Notes under the pieces: model-generated
What the model saw: only the letters and a program-made list of their open reading frames with translations
Databases searched by the model: none
What the model was told of the DNA's origin: nothing
Shown: positions 26,223-34,793 of the stretch, piece by piece
Layout: every line of letters starts with the position of its first letter
Numbering within the stretch: the stretch's first letter is position 1
Source of the DNA: Cytobacillus depressus
GTDB taxonomy: Bacteria > Bacillota > Bacilli > Bacillales > Cytobacillaceae
Direction: 5' to 3'
DNA length: 64,000 bases
NCBI RefSeq assembly: GCF_008923245.1
Contig: NZ_WBOS01000015.1
Span: 44,907 to 108,906 of the forward strand
Made by a program: the position numbers and the translations under genes

Positions 26223-26543
26223 TTATTGATTATTTATTTCTGGTTCATATAAAAAACGTTTTAAATCAATTGATCCAGTTAGTTTAAATTCTATCCCTTC
26301 ACTCTCCAGGGAAAGTCTTTGGATGGAATAATGCTCATCATCTTTTAACCCAATTTCTCCTTTTGAGTTAATGACCCGATGCCATGGCAAATGATGTTTC
26401 TTGCTCATGGAATGCAGAATCCTTACTACTTGCCTGGCACCTCTTGGACTACCAGCAAGCTTAGCAATTTGGCCATAAGTCATCACTTTTCCAGGGGGAA
26501 TATTTTTTATTATATGTAAGGCTCTTTCTGTAAATGTTTCCAC
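26223..26543 (-). CDS. Alkyltransferase-like protein (ATL), MGMT family
   Basis: A 106-residue protein with the DNA-binding domain of O6-alkylguanine-DNA alkyltransferases (VMTYGQIAKLAGSPRGARQV). The active-site PCHRV is PWHRV, so Trp54 replaces the alkyl-accepting Cys. ATLs bind O6-alkylguanine without removing the alkyl group and route the lesion to nucleotide excision repair. GTG 26543 follows GGGTGAG. The extra C-terminal residues (SIDLKRFLYEP) are usual in Bacillus ATLs. Confidence 0.9.
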   Translation of the reverse strand: METFTERALHIIKNIPPGKVMTYGQIAKLAGSPRGARQVVRILHSMSKKHHLPWHRVINSKGEIGLKDDEHYSIQRLSLESEGIEFKLTGSIDLKRFLYEPEINNQ

Positions 26544-26564
26544 TTGATGCTCACCCTTTATATT

Positions 26565-26623
26565 AGGCTTTGTTAAACATAACTGTAGATTTGCACTGCA
26601 GGCACTCGTTTTTAACTGAGCCT
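26565..26623. repeat. 59-bp mini-element with terminal inverted repeats
   Basis: The ends AGGCTTTGTTAAA and TTTAACTGAGCCT are inverted repeats (11 of 13). Direct repeats TATATT flank the element (26559-26564 and 26624-26629), as expected of a target duplication. It could be a relic of an insertion sequence or a MITE. It fills most of the gap between the alkyltransferase-like and glycosylase genes. Confidence 0.4.
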
Positions 26624-26639
26624 TATATTAAAATCTGCC

Positions 26640-27164
26640 CTATTCAAGCTCATCCCTTGATTGAGATAGCAGCTTCGGCAGTTCGGCATAAATTTCAATG
26701 ATTTCTTCTAGTTTCATGCGAACTAAGCCGCTTGATGATGGAGCAACAAAATCAATGACTCCGGGCACTACCGATTCTTCTTGCTTCCCCCATAGAATGG
26801 TCCTTTTCTTGCTATATTGCTGATAAACTCCTTTTCCGACGAAACAGACAATTTTCGGTTTAAATAAGTTTATCTTTCTTAAAAGCTCGGTTCTTCCTGC
26901 TTCATATTCTTCTTTCGTAATTTCATCCGCAGCTTTCGTTGGTCTAGCAACAATATTCGTCATCCCATATCCTAAATCTAATAGTTTATAATCCTCTGTT
27001 GTGACAAATTTTCTCGGTGTCAAACCTGCTTCATGGAGAATTTTCCAAAAACGATTATTTGGATTAGCAAAATGATGACCGGTTTCTGATGAGCGAATGC
27101 TTGGATTAAAGCCAACAAATAATAAATCCAGATTTTCTTTCAGATGATCATTTATTGGTTTCAT
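26640..27164 (-). CDS. mug: G/U mismatch-specific uracil-DNA glycosylase (MUG/TDG family)
   Basis: A 174-residue family 2 uracil-DNA glycosylase. LDLLFVGFNPSIRSSETGHH carries the catalytic-site GxNP with Asn, and ANPNNRFWKILHEAG and VAPSSSGLVRMK correspond to the conserved substrate-binding segments. It removes uracil or thymine-derived lesions from G mismatches. ATG 27164 has GGAAGG eight bases upstream; the earlier GTG at 27173 overlaps it. The next gene is an alkyltransferase-like protein, so two DNA-base repair genes are adjacent. Confidence 0.9.
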   Translation of the reverse strand: MKPINDHLKENLDLLFVGFNPSIRSSETGHHFANPNNRFWKILHEAGLTPRKFVTTEDYKLLDLGYGMTNIVARPTKAADEITKEEYEAGRTELLRKINLFKPKIVCFVGKGVYQQYSKKRTILWGKQEESVVPGVIDFVAPSSSGLVRMKLEEIIEIYAELPKLLSQSRDELE

Positions 27165-27265
27165 TTCATACACCTTCCATCATTGTAGAATTGATTCTTC
27201 CTTAAATGATAGCATAATTCTCCTAAGCTTAGAAAATGAAGAGATTTAATTTTTTCGAATAAAAA

Positions 27266-27289
27266 AAAGCTTGGAATCAACCAAGCTTT
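27266..27289 (-). terminator. Terminator of ispA
   Basis: AAAGCTTGG and CCAAGCTTT form a 9-bp stem with a 6-nt loop, followed on the minus strand by TTTTT. Confidence 0.9.
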
Positions 27290-27301
27290 GCAATTAGAAA
27301 T

Positions 27302-28267
27302 TTAAATTGTGTTTAAGATTAAGGATTTACTTTCTTGATCAAAAATCGTTGCCAAATGCTCTGGCACTGTTAAATATACAAGCCCATTTCCTTCAAGTTT
27401 CGGTGAATACCCTAAAGGAACGGTTCTTCGAATTAATTGTGCATACAGCTCTGGTTCTGAAAGCTGTCGTTCAAAACCTTGAATGGATAAATTTTTTATT
27501 AAAGCTAGAGCTCCTGAGACGTGGGGGGCAGCCATGGACGTGCCGCTTAACGTGGCATATTTTCCATTCAAATAGGTAGAGAGAATTTTTTCACCAGGTG
27601 CTACTACATCCATTTCATTGTTAGAATTACTAAAATCAGATGAACGGCGATTTAGATCTACAGCCCCTACACTAATAACTTCATTATATGAACCAGGAAA
27701 AGCAAATTCGTCTGTTCTGTCATCGCCATCACCTTCATTACCAGCTGCACAAACGACGAGAATATTATTATTTACTGCTTTTTTGATCGCCTCATGAAGC
27801 TCCGGCACATCTTGGGGACCCCCAAGAGACATGGAGATAATATCGGCTTTTTGTTCAATAGCGTAATGGATGCCTTTGATGATCCAGTCATATTGTCCAG
27901 AGCCATTTTTATTTAGCACCTTTACAATTAGTAAGCTTGCTTCCGGAGCTACACCGATCACGCCATTGTTATTTTCTGTTGCTGCAATCGTTCCGGCTAC
28001 ATGGGTTCCATGACCGTTGTAATCCATGAATAAATCTGGATTCCCTTTATCATCATTTGTAAAATTTCTCCCGCTGATAATACGGTCTTTTAGTTCAGGG
28101 TGAGTAATATCGCAGCCCGTGTCTAATACAGCTACTGTCACACCTTTTCCCTTCGTATCTTTCCAAATCTTCGGTGCTTGAATCAGCTCTACCCCTTTCG
28201 GAACTTCATTTACCACATCTGCTAGATTCATCAACTCAAATGGAATTACACGAACATATTGCTCCAT
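27302..28267 (-). CDS. ispA: Intracellular subtilisin-like serine protease IspA
   Basis: A 321-residue subtilase without signal peptide. The catalytic triad is Asp49 (VLDTGCD), His86 (NGHGTHVAG) and Ser244 (SGTSMAAPH), with oxyanion Asn176 (AAGNEGDGDD). The N-terminal RVIPFEL corresponds to the inhibitory LIPY motif of intracellular subtilisins, whose short propeptide is removed during sporulation-phase activation. Overall it matches B. subtilis IspA (319 residues). It degrades cytoplasmic proteins late in growth. Single gene with terminator. Confidence 0.95.
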   Translation of the reverse strand: MEQYVRVIPFELMNLADVVNEVPKGVELIQAPKIWKDTKGKGVTVAVLDTGCDITHPELKDRIISGRNFTNDDKGNPDLFMDYNGHGTHVAGTIAATENNNGVIGVAPEASLLIVKVLNKNGSGQYDWIIKGIHYAIEQKADIISMSLGGPQDVPELHEAIKKAVNNNILVVCAAGNEGDGDDRTDEFAFPGSYNEVISVGAVDLNRRSSDFSNSNNEMDVVAPGEKILSTYLNGKYATLSGTSMAAPHVSGALALIKNLSIQGFERQLSEPELYAQLIRRTVPLGYSPKLEGNGLVYLTVPEHLATIFDQESKSLILNTI

Positions 28268-28282
28268 TTCTTTCCCTCCTTA

Positions 28283-28297
28283 AGGCGCTTCCGCTTT
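28283..28297 (-). repeat. Terminal fragment of the long hairpin repeat
   Basis: GGCGCTTCCGCTTTT is the reverse complement of the 5' end of the repeat family found at 28765, 43898 and 46695. Only this end survives. It lies just upstream of ispA. Confidence 0.5.
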
Positions 28298-28484
28298 TGA
28301 TAGAGATTAATTTGAAGCAGGTTCTAGGTGTTGTCTATATTTTAATAATTCTGAATCTATTTTAATAGTTTCATTTGGCCTGTTTTTCATAGATTTATTG
28401 ATAGGAATATTTATCTAGTTATTTTTTTCTCCTTTATATCACTTAATTCTTGCTAACGGTAGTAGTTTTTCGAAAAAACAGCAT

Positions 28485-28505
28485 AGGGACAAATATTCTG
28501 TCCCT
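28485..28505 (-). terminator. Hairpin at the end of the YbxH-like gene
   Basis: AGGGACA and TGTCCCT form a 7-bp stem overlapping the stop codon; a run of T follows six bases further on the minus strand. The gap 28298-28484 shows nothing else I can name. Confidence 0.6.
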
Positions 28506-28695
28506 AAATGCCATGTTCAAAGCAATAATGATTGACGAGCTCTTCAATTAAATTATGTTCAGGAAATTTACCAGTAAACTCAAATGGGATTTCCTCAACG
28601 AATTTTCCGCTTTTATAAACATGAATCGCTCCATCTTGGTTAACGACGCTATATTCAGCTTGAAATTGATAACCATTTCTTTCGATTGCTCCCAC
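28504..28695 (-). CDS. Small conserved protein, YbxH-like
   Basis: A 63-residue protein: MGAIERNGYQFQAEYSVVNQ, then AIHVYKSGKFVEEIPFEF and a C-terminus with ELVNHYCFEHGI. It resembles the small Bacillus protein YbxH (DUF5370) as far as I remember it. GTG 28695 lies nine bases after AAGGAG; ATG 28704 abuts that site. Cytoplasmic, function unknown. Confidence 0.6.
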   Translation of the reverse strand: MGAIERNGYQFQAEYSVVNQDGAIHVYKSGKFVEEIPFEFTGKFPEHNLIEELVNHYCFEHGI

Positions 28696-28764
28696 CGCTT
28701 TCATCTCCTTTTAACAATTTCCCTTTAGTATGAACCCAACTCGATCATGTTAGTAAAACAAATA

Positions 28765-29005
28765 GAAAAGCGGAAGCGCCTTCGGAACAATTACAGATCA
28801 AATTGTTCCTGCGAGGACTATTCTAAGAAGCTTTCCTTAGTGGTCACCCCCGACAAGCACAAGACGGTCGGCTTGGAAAGGTGTACTTTACCTTTCTGGG
28901 ACGATTGACTTGTGACCTCGAGGGGGTAGGCGCTCCTCCTAAAAGCTAACGCTTTTACTCGTGCGATGATTATGCTGCCGAAGCGTTCCTTGTGGAGCTA
29001 GACAA
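28765..29005 (+). repeat. Long hairpin repeat, copy A
   Basis: It begins GAAAAGCGGAAGCGCC and ends near GGAGCTAGACA. Inside, the core CACCCCCGACAAGCACAAG (28846-28864) pairs with CTTGTGACCTCGAGGGGGT (about 28909-28928) across an inner AAAGGT/ACCTTT hairpin. Two further local hairpins (GGAACAATT/AATTGTTCC and CTAAGAAG/CTTTCCTTAG) sit in a 5' insert absent from copy B. It lies between the YbxH-like gene and ppiB. No coding frame. Confidence 0.75.
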
Positions 29006-29011
29006 ATAGAA

Positions 29012-29033
29012 AAAGAGCCTTTAACGGCTCTTT
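29012..29033 (-). terminator. Terminator of ppiB
   Basis: AAAGAGCC and GGCTCTTT form an 8-bp stem with a 6-nt loop; a T-rich tract follows on the minus strand. Confidence 0.85.
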
Positions 29034-29041
29034 CCAAAAAA

Positions 29042-29479
29042 TTATGCTTCTGTAACTTCAACCTTTTCCATTACATCGCCATTTTTCATTTTTAATACAG
29101 TATCCATTCCTGAAGTTACTTTACCGAATACAGTATGAACCCCATTTAAGTGTGGCTGTGGCTCATGAACGATAAAGAACTGGCTTCCGCCTGTGTTGCG
29201 TCCAGCATGTGCCATTGATAATGACCCTACTTCATGTTTATGAGGGTTGTTTTCTGTTTCACAATTGATTGTGTAGCCTGGGCCACCAGTTCCTGTACCG
29301 TGCGGGCAGCCTCCTTGGCTTACGAAGCGTGGAATTACACGGTGGAAAGTAAGACCATTATAGAATCCTTCGTTTGCAAGTTTCTCAAAGTTTTCTACTG
29401 TCCCTGGAGCTGCTTCTGGATATAGTTCAAATTCTACTTTTTCCCCGCTTTTCATTAGAAAGTATCCTTTTTTAGACAT
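29042..29479 (-). CDS. ppiB: Peptidyl-prolyl cis-trans isomerase B (cyclophilin)
   Basis: A 145-residue single-domain cyclophilin closely like B. subtilis PpiB. Active-site segments are [34 protein letters not shown] and [12 protein letters not shown]. The usual catalytic Arg is in FHRV and the hydrophobic pocket Phe in SQFF. It speeds proline isomerisation during protein folding in the cytoplasm. TAAGGAGATGATTGT precedes the ATG. Confidence 0.95.
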   Translation of the reverse strand: MSKKGYFLMKSGEKVEFELYPEAAPGTVENFEKLANEGFYNGLTFHRVIPRFVSQGGCPHGTGTGGPGYTINCETENNPHKHEVGSLSMAHAGRNTGGSQFFIVHEPQPHLNGVHTVFGKVTSGMDTVLKMKNGDVMEKVEVTEA

Positions 29480-29562
29480 ACAATCATCTCCTTATGTAAA
29501 AAATCCTTCTAATCATACCATTAATGAATAGTGAAATAAAAGTAAAAGGCTGTTTTTTGTTT

Positions 29563-29697
29563 TTAACTAAATAGCTCAATAAATAAAATTAATATGAAAA
29601 CAATTAATCCATAAAAAGAAATATGCAAAAAAATGGTTGTTAAACCAAACTTTAAATCATCAATTGTCATCCCCCGTCTGCGAATTCTTTGTCGCAT
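29563..29697 (-). CDS. Small single-pass membrane protein (44 residues)
   Basis: The product starts MRQRIRRRGMTIDDLKFGLT and continues with one hydrophobic helix (IFLHISFYGLIVFILILFIE). The strongly basic N-terminus should stay inside the cell. AAGGATGGTGA lies five bases before the ATG, supporting a real gene. Family unknown. Confidence 0.55.
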   Translation of the reverse strand: MRQRIRRRGMTIDDLKFGLTTIFLHISFYGLIVFILILFIELFS

Positions 29698-29802
29698 TCG
29701 ATCACCATCCTTGATATAATCTTATCCAATTCTAACTATTTTGACAATATTCTACCAAGAATGGATAGTGAAGTGAAGAGGGTTGTTCGATTCGATGAAA
29801 AA

Positions 29803-29842
29803 AAGAACTAAGGTGTCCCCTTTTTAAGAGACCTTAGTTCTT
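29803..29842 (-). terminator. Terminator of the class A PBP gene
   Basis: AAGAACTAAGGT pairs perfectly with ACCTTAGTTCTT (29803-29814 and 29831-29842) and T-rich sequence follows on the minus strand. Confidence 0.9.
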
Positions 29843-29848
29843 GAAGTA

Positions 29849-31918
29849 TTATTGGTTTCTTATATTGCTCCATTTTTCTTTTAAAAATTGCCCGAATTGT
29901 TCTAGTTCTTGAACGCCTTCGTTTAATTTTTCTTTCCAAACGGGAAGTTCTTCTCTAATTTTATCGGCTGATTTTTTGATCGTTTGTTCTAATTCCTCTT
30001 TAAATTCCTTTTGAGCAAGTTTTTCATTTACTGACTTTGTGGAGAAATCAGCTTGTTCCATATATGGGATTGAACTCTCCATTATAGATTTAAATAATGG
30101 AACGACAGTTTGTGAGCTGCTGCTTGATAAATAATGCTCTCTGTCTGTTTTATCATAGCCAAGCCAGACAGCACCAACGAGATTTGGGGTGTACCCAACA
30201 AACCATTGATCCTTTGTCCCGTTAATATCCTTATATGGGAGCTGAGTGGATCCTGTTTTTCCGGCAAGCTGAACTCCGTTAATCTTTGTTCCTTTCCCTG
30301 TCCCCGATTCGACAACATTAAGAAGCATCGATGTCATTTGATTGGCTGTCGTTTTTGAAGTGACCTTCACAGTCTCTTTCTTTCTTTCGGCAATGATGTT
30401 TCCAGTTGGACCGACAATTTTCGTAATCAAATGGGCATCATTTCTTTTCCCTCCATTAGGAAAAGCAGAATACGCTTCAGCTAATATTAATGGAGAAATT
30501 CCCTTTCGCATGCCCCCTAAAGCAATTCCTAAATATTCATCTTCTTTCTCTAGTGGAATGCCAAAGCGCTTCAAGGAATCGAGGCCCTTCTCCAAACCAA
30601 TTTGATCTAGAAGCCAGACAGCAGGTACGTTGAGCGATTCCTCGACAGCTTTATACATGGAAACCTCTCCAGAAAATTTTCTTGAAGCATTTTCCGGAGT
30701 GTATTGATTAAAGGACATCGGTTCATCCTTAAGCATGGATGTTGGGGTATAGCCTTCTTCAAGCGCGGGCGTATAAACAGCTAATGGCTTTAATGTTGAT
30801 CCTGGCTGTGCTTTAATATGTGTGGCCCGGTTAAAGCCACGGAAAACATAACTTCCTCTGCCCCCGACAAGTCCTCTTACACCGCCTGACTTAGGGTCCA
30901 AAAGAACGGCACCACTTTGGACAAGAACACCATTTCGTCCACGAGGGAATAGGGAATTTGTTTCATATACCCGTTCCAACCCTGATTGCACATTTTGGTC
31001 CATTTCCGTATAAACCCGATAACCTCGTGTAAAAATTTCCTCCTGAGTTAACCCGTACTGATTAATCGCTTCATCAAGAACTGCATCTACATAATATGGG
31101 TATTTTCGCTCAATAAAGCTGCCTTTTCCTTCGTTTAATTGAATCTTCTCAGAAACCGCCTTTTTGTATTCCTCTTCACTGATCATGGCATGCTCCTTCA
31201 TTTTACCGAGAACGACATTGCGCCGCTCGATTGCTCGATCATAATTACGAAATGGATCGAGTGCTGAAGGAGCTTGCAGTAATCCGGCAAGAAGTGCGGA
31301 TTCGCTTATTGTTAACTCTTGAACGTGTTTATTGAAATATTTATTAGCAGCTTGATCAATACCCCAAGCCCCACTGCCAAAATATACTTGGTTTAAATAC
31401 ATTTGCAGAATCTCATCTTTTTTGTATTTTTTCTCAATTTCAACCGCTAAAAAAAGCTCTTCTATTTTTCGCTTATATGTTTTTTCAGATGAGAGCAACG
31501 CATTTTTCGTTAGCTGCTGGGTAATCGTACTTCCACCGCCAGTTATTCTGCCGGCAAAAAGATTTCTGAAAAAGGCACGGGCAATCCCTTTTGCATCAAA
31601 GCCATTATGCTTGTAAAACCGTTCATCCTCGATCGCGACGACGGCGTTTTTCACATAGTCTGGCAATTCATCAATCGCAACGCCATCCGAGCGATTTGTT
31701 GCTAATCTGCTCGCGACTTCCCCATCCTTATCGTAAATGACTGTTGATTGTTTCAACCCTTCCTTTAATGACTCAACATTCGCTGTTGCTGCGATGAAGG
31801 CAAAAAATAAGATTGATAATAATAAGACAGTCGATAAAAGTAAAAGTAATATTTTCGTAATATGCTTATTCCGCCAAAACCTTCTAATTGCTTCCCATAA
31901 TGGTTGTAATTTATTCAT
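29849..31918 (-). CDS. Class A penicillin-binding protein (PbpF/PbpG type)
   Basis: A 689-residue bifunctional peptidoglycan synthase. After a short cytoplasmic tail and one membrane anchor (about residues 22-45) comes the GT51 glycosyltransferase domain (AIEDERFYKHNGFDAKGIAR with the catalytic Glu, then GGSTITQQLTKN and MYLNQVYFGSGAWGID). The transpeptidase domain has SxxK as STLK in AQPGSTLKP, SxN as SLN in EESLNVPAV and KTG in LAGKTGST. The C-terminal 70 residues are charged and helical. Resembles the sporulation-linked PBP2c/2d group by length. It acts at the membrane outer face. Confidence 0.92.
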   Translation of the reverse strand: MNKLQPLWEAIRRFWRNKHITKILLLLLSTVLLLSILFFAFIAATANVESLKEGLKQSTVIYDKDGEVASRLATNRSDGVAIDELPDYVKNAVVAIEDERFYKHNGFDAKGIARAFFRNLFAGRITGGGSTITQQLTKNALLSSEKTYKRKIEELFLAVEIEKKYKKDEILQMYLNQVYFGSGAWGIDQAANKYFNKHVQELTISESALLAGLLQAPSALDPFRNYDRAIERRNVVLGKMKEHAMISEEEYKKAVSEKIQLNEGKGSFIERKYPYYVDAVLDEAINQYGLTQEEIFTRGYRVYTEMDQNVQSGLERVYETNSLFPRGRNGVLVQSGAVLLDPKSGGVRGLVGGRGSYVFRGFNRATHIKAQPGSTLKPLAVYTPALEEGYTPTSMLKDEPMSFNQYTPENASRKFSGEVSMYKAVEESLNVPAVWLLDQIGLEKGLDSLKRFGIPLEKEDEYLGIALGGMRKGISPLILAEAYSAFPNGGKRNDAHLITKIVGPTGNIIAERKKETVKVTSKTTANQMTSMLLNVVESGTGKGTKINGVQLAGKTGSTQLPYKDINGTKDQWFVGYTPNLVGAVWLGYDKTDREHYLSSSSSQTVVPLFKSIMESSIPYMEQADFSTKSVNEKLAQKEFKEELEQTIKKSADKIREELPVWKEKLNEGVQELEQFGQFLKEKWSNIRNQ

Positions 31919-32057
31919 TATCTCTCCTTGCTTAAATCTAATTTATCATCAAGCATCACATATTATACATATTTTTACTCGCTTTCGTAAAGCTAAACAC
32001 TTTTATAGTATTGTAAAATGAATAGAAACATGGTATAGTATATTTTGCGATGAGCTA

Positions 32058-32128
32058 ATTGCGTAAGACGATTGACACTCCAATTGGAAATGCACGAATG
32101 TGGCGTGCAGTCAAATCGCCGCAATACG
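32058..32128. repeat. Imperfect inverted repeat upstream of the SleL-like terminator
   Basis: GCGTAAGACGATTGAC (about 32061) and GTCAAATCGCCGCAATACG (about 32109-32127) are imperfectly complementary, with an inner TGCACGA/GCGTGCA stem. The rest of the gap 31919-32057 holds the PBP ribosome site and nothing else I recognise. It might be a decayed mobile fragment. Confidence 0.3.
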
Positions 32129-32129
32129 T

Positions 32130-32158
32130 AAAAGGATGCCGTTTTGGCATCCTTTTTT
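32130..32158 (-). terminator. Terminator of the sleL-like gene
   Basis: AAAAGGATGCC and GGCATCCTTTT form an 11-bp stem with a short loop. It directly follows the stop codon on the minus strand and has T-rich flanks on both sides. Confidence 0.85.
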
Positions 32159-33420
32159 TATTTAATATTAAAGTTTTTCGCCAAATATGGCCAATTTTGT
32201 GGAAAAGATAGGCTCAATTGCCAGTAAGTCGTACCTAAAAGGCTATATTGGTCGATTAATTTGTATTTTTCCGAAAAGCTGCGAATATCATCAAACCATG
32301 TGATATGTCTTTTCGCTCCATCCCAATGATAATAGTAAGGAGTAGCTGCTTGGAAATCATATTGAATAATGGAACCTTTTGATATAGCTAAACTTTGAGC
32401 ATAAAGCAGAGCGTATGCACTCGTTGTTTGATCACTTTCTTTCCAATCGTATCCATATAACGGCAAGGCGATTTGGAGCTTTTTATTATTTATTAAGCTG
32501 TTCGAATATTTAATTACTTCCTCCATCCACCAAATCGGTGACACAGGATTAGGTGGCCCTGTTGGATAGCCATAATCAATGGTCATGACAGCAACAATAT
32601 CTGCAGCCTTACCAATTGCCGCATAATCATAGGCGCCAACGATCCGGTTTGTCGGGAGATCAGCTGTTTTAGCATGGACATTTACATGAAGAAGATAGGA
32701 ACCTAATGCTTTTTTCAACTCTTGTAGAAATAAACTAAAATCGCTTCTTCTCGGCGGTGGGATAAATTCAAAATCAAGACTAACCCCGCCATATCCTTTA
32801 TTTTTTATAAAATTGAGTAAACTATTAATCAAGTTTTTTCGATAGGCTGGATTTTCTAGTACGCGGCCAATTAATTCTGGGCTAAATTTCTGATTTTCGA
32901 AATTTCGAATCATTAAAAGCGGTGTTACATTTAATCTTCTGCTTTCTTTCACGACTTGTGCATCATCAACGGTTACATAGGCATATCCTTCATTCGTTAA
33001 TGAATAAGAGACGATGGCTAAATAAGTAAGTTGATTGGCAATCTCATTCAAGATCGGAATAAAGGCGGACGGCGAAAATGGGATAATAAATCCAAGCGTT
33101 TGCATAGAGAGCTTAAGCGGCGAGGGGATATTTATTTTTTGGCCGATTTTGAGGTTATTTGGCTGGATGCTTGGATTCGCTTTTAATATCGCTTGAAGAT
33201 TCGTTTGATACCTTTGAGCTAATTTCCACAATGTATCCTCGTTAGATAAAATTTTTGATCGTACCGGCAGTGAATGATCTGGGATATAGAGAGCTAACCC
33301 CGGAATAATCATGCCGTTAGAAGGAATTTTATTCGCATTTAGAATCGATTGGATCGGAATATGATAAAGCTGTGAAAGAGCCCATAGAGTATCCCTGCTT
33401 TGCACGATGTGGATTGACAT
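32158..33420 (-). CDS. sleL: Spore cortex-lytic enzyme, LysM-GH18 (SleL/YaaH type)
   Basis: A 420-residue protein without classical signal peptide. Two LysM repeats (residues 3-47 and 55-99: VQSRDTLWALSQLYHIP, NEDTLWKLAQRYQTNL) are followed by a glycoside hydrolase family 18 barrel. The active-site strand is GGVSLDFEFIPPP, with the catalytic Glu after DF, as in SleL. SleL-type enzymes are N-acetylglucosaminidases that cut cortex fragments during germination and sit in the spore coat. The protein fits with the coat and germination genes in the same window. Confidence 0.92.
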   Translation of the reverse strand: MSIHIVQSRDTLWALSQLYHIPIQSILNANKIPSNGMIIPGLALYIPDHSLPVRSKILSNEDTLWKLAQRYQTNLQAILKANPSIQPNNLKIGQKINIPSPLKLSMQTLGFIIPFSPSAFIPILNEIANQLTYLAIVSYSLTNEGYAYVTVDDAQVVKESRRLNVTPLLMIRNFENQKFSPELIGRVLENPAYRKNLINSLLNFIKNKGYGGVSLDFEFIPPPRRSDFSLFLQELKKALGSYLLHVNVHAKTADLPTNRIVGAYDYAAIGKAADIVAVMTIDYGYPTGPPNPVSPIWWMEEVIKYSNSLINNKKLQIALPLYGYDWKESDQTTSAYALLYAQSLAISKGSIIQYDFQAATPYYYHWDGAKRHITWFDDIRSFSEKYKLIDQYSLLGTTYWQLSLSFPQNWPYLAKNFNIK

Positions 33421-33535
33421 CTTTTACACACCTTCTTCGCATTCTTTCTTTATTTTATGGTGAATTCCTTCGTAAATAGTACAACTGGATCGATAAAATA
33501 TGCCAATTCCAAAGAGAATTAGCAAAGTATGAGTC

Positions 33536-34075
33536 CTATTTTTCAAATATGTAAAGCTTTCCATTTTGAGGATGATTGATTCTTGGACCTTTATATCCTC
33601 TTTTTAATAATTCCTTTCGCATAAAGATCATTAATGCTCCGTGACTGACGATCAGTACATTGTCATTTTTTTCAGCTAAGACCTCATCTAAAAATAAATT
33701 AATCCTTTCTTTTACTAAAGTTATAGAATCTTTTTGGGATGGGTGGCTAATCATCCAAGCTAAGCGAATAAACACAGCCCAAAGAAGGTACGGCAGTTTT
33801 ATGTTTCTTTGTAAAAATGGATAGGCCTTTATTTCTCTTAATTTATCTGTTTTAATAATCTCCCCTTCAAAAATAGCTTCGGCTGTTTTTTCTGCCCTAG
33901 ATAGATCACTTGAATAACATTTTTGCCATTTTATATTTTGCAAGTCTGTTCTTCCCACCTCTATATCGGATAGGTCGTAATCTTCTAACCATTTATGTAA
34001 TTCAGCCGGATTAACCCATGTTTTTTCAGGAACCGCGTTTTTTACTCTAAAATGTCTGACAAGACCAATTTTCAA
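33536..34075 (-). CDS. Histidine phosphatase superfamily protein
   Basis: The likely start is TTG 34075, five bases after GGAGGAGG, giving 179 residues beginning KIGLVRHF; the frame extends to 34105 without a better site. The catalytic histidine is in LVRHFRV (RHG of the family has become RHF), the second half of the pocket in SSDLSRAEKTAEAI and VSHGALMIFM. Phosphatase or mutase activity is expected, substrate unknown. The unusual RHF motif may alter activity. It follows the terD pair but a terminator lies between. Confidence 0.85.
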   Translation of the reverse strand: MKIGLVRHFRVKNAVPEKTWVNPAELHKWLEDYDLSDIEVGRTDLQNIKWQKCYSSDLSRAEKTAEAIFEGEIIKTDKLREIKAYPFLQRNIKLPYLLWAVFIRLAWMISHPSQKDSITLVKERINLFLDEVLAEKNDNVLIVSHGALMIFMRKELLKRGYKGPRINHPQNGKLYIFEK

Positions 34076-34109
34076 TTTTTCCTCCTCCACCTTCTTTATA
34101 GACATGAAT

Positions 34110-34136
34110 AAAGCACTCCTACAACGGAGTGCTTTT
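34110..34136 (-). terminator. Terminator of the terD-like genes
   Basis: AAAGCACTCC and GGAGTGCTTT form a 10-bp stem with a 6-nt loop; TTAT follows on the minus strand. Confidence 0.85.
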
Positions 34137-34173
34137 CATAAAGTTTCGATAAAGATAAAGTAGTCAAATGCCT

Positions 34174-34752
34174 TTATACTTGAAGCCCATAATTGCGGCA
34201 TAAGGAAGCTAAACCTCCAGAAAATCCGCTGCCTATTGCATTAAATTTCCAATCATTTCCGTGTCGGTATAATTCACAAATGACAACTGCCGTTTCAATT
34301 GAGAAATCTTCCCCTAAATCGAACCGTAATAATTCTTGATTATTCGATTCATCAACTAAGCGGACAAATGCATTTGATACTTGGCCGAAATTTTGCTGCC
34401 TTCCATCCGCATCGTGGATTGTGACGGTTATGCCAATGCGGTCCACATAAGAAGGAATCTTCGTGAAGTCAACGATGAGTTGTTCATCGTCCCCCTCCCC
34501 TTCCCCAGTTCGGTTATCTCCTGTATGAACGACCGCACCACTCGGATGTTGGAGGTTATTATAAAAAACGAAGTCAAGGTCATTTTGGCAGCGATTATTC
34601 GCATCGACTAAAAAGGCAGATGCATCCAAATCAAAATCATGTCCACCTTGATATTTATTTGTATCCCAGCCAAGGCCAATCAGCGCTTTCGTTAAGCCAG
34701 GATTTGTTTTCGTTAAGTCAATTCTCTGTCCCTTTGCCAATTGAATTGCCAT
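34174..34752 (-). CDS. TerD family stress protein, second copy
   Basis: A 192-residue TerD domain protein. The calcium-binding signature segments are [42 protein letters not shown] and [20 protein letters not shown]. TerD-like proteins bind calcium and belong to general stress or tellurite-related systems (B. subtilis YceC, YceD, YceE). GGGGAGG precedes the ATG. It lies 41 bases after the first copy and is about as similar to it as paralogues of one duplication. Confidence 0.92.
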   Translation of the reverse strand: MAIQLAKGQRIDLTKTNPGLTKALIGLGWDTNKYQGGHDFDLDASAFLVDANNRCQNDLDFVFYNNLQHPSGAVVHTGDNRTGEGEGDDEQLIVDFTKIPSYVDRIGITVTIHDADGRQQNFGQVSNAFVRLVDESNNQELLRFDLGEDFSIETAVVICELYRHGNDWKFNAIGSGFSGGLASLCRNYGLQV

Positions 34753-34793
34753 TACAAAAAACCTCCCCAGAATAAAAAAGTAATATAGATGAA

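Noticed and set aside
28765..29005. Possible small protein inside repeat copy A
   Set aside because: Short frames in the element are not shared between copies; the conserved property is base pairing.
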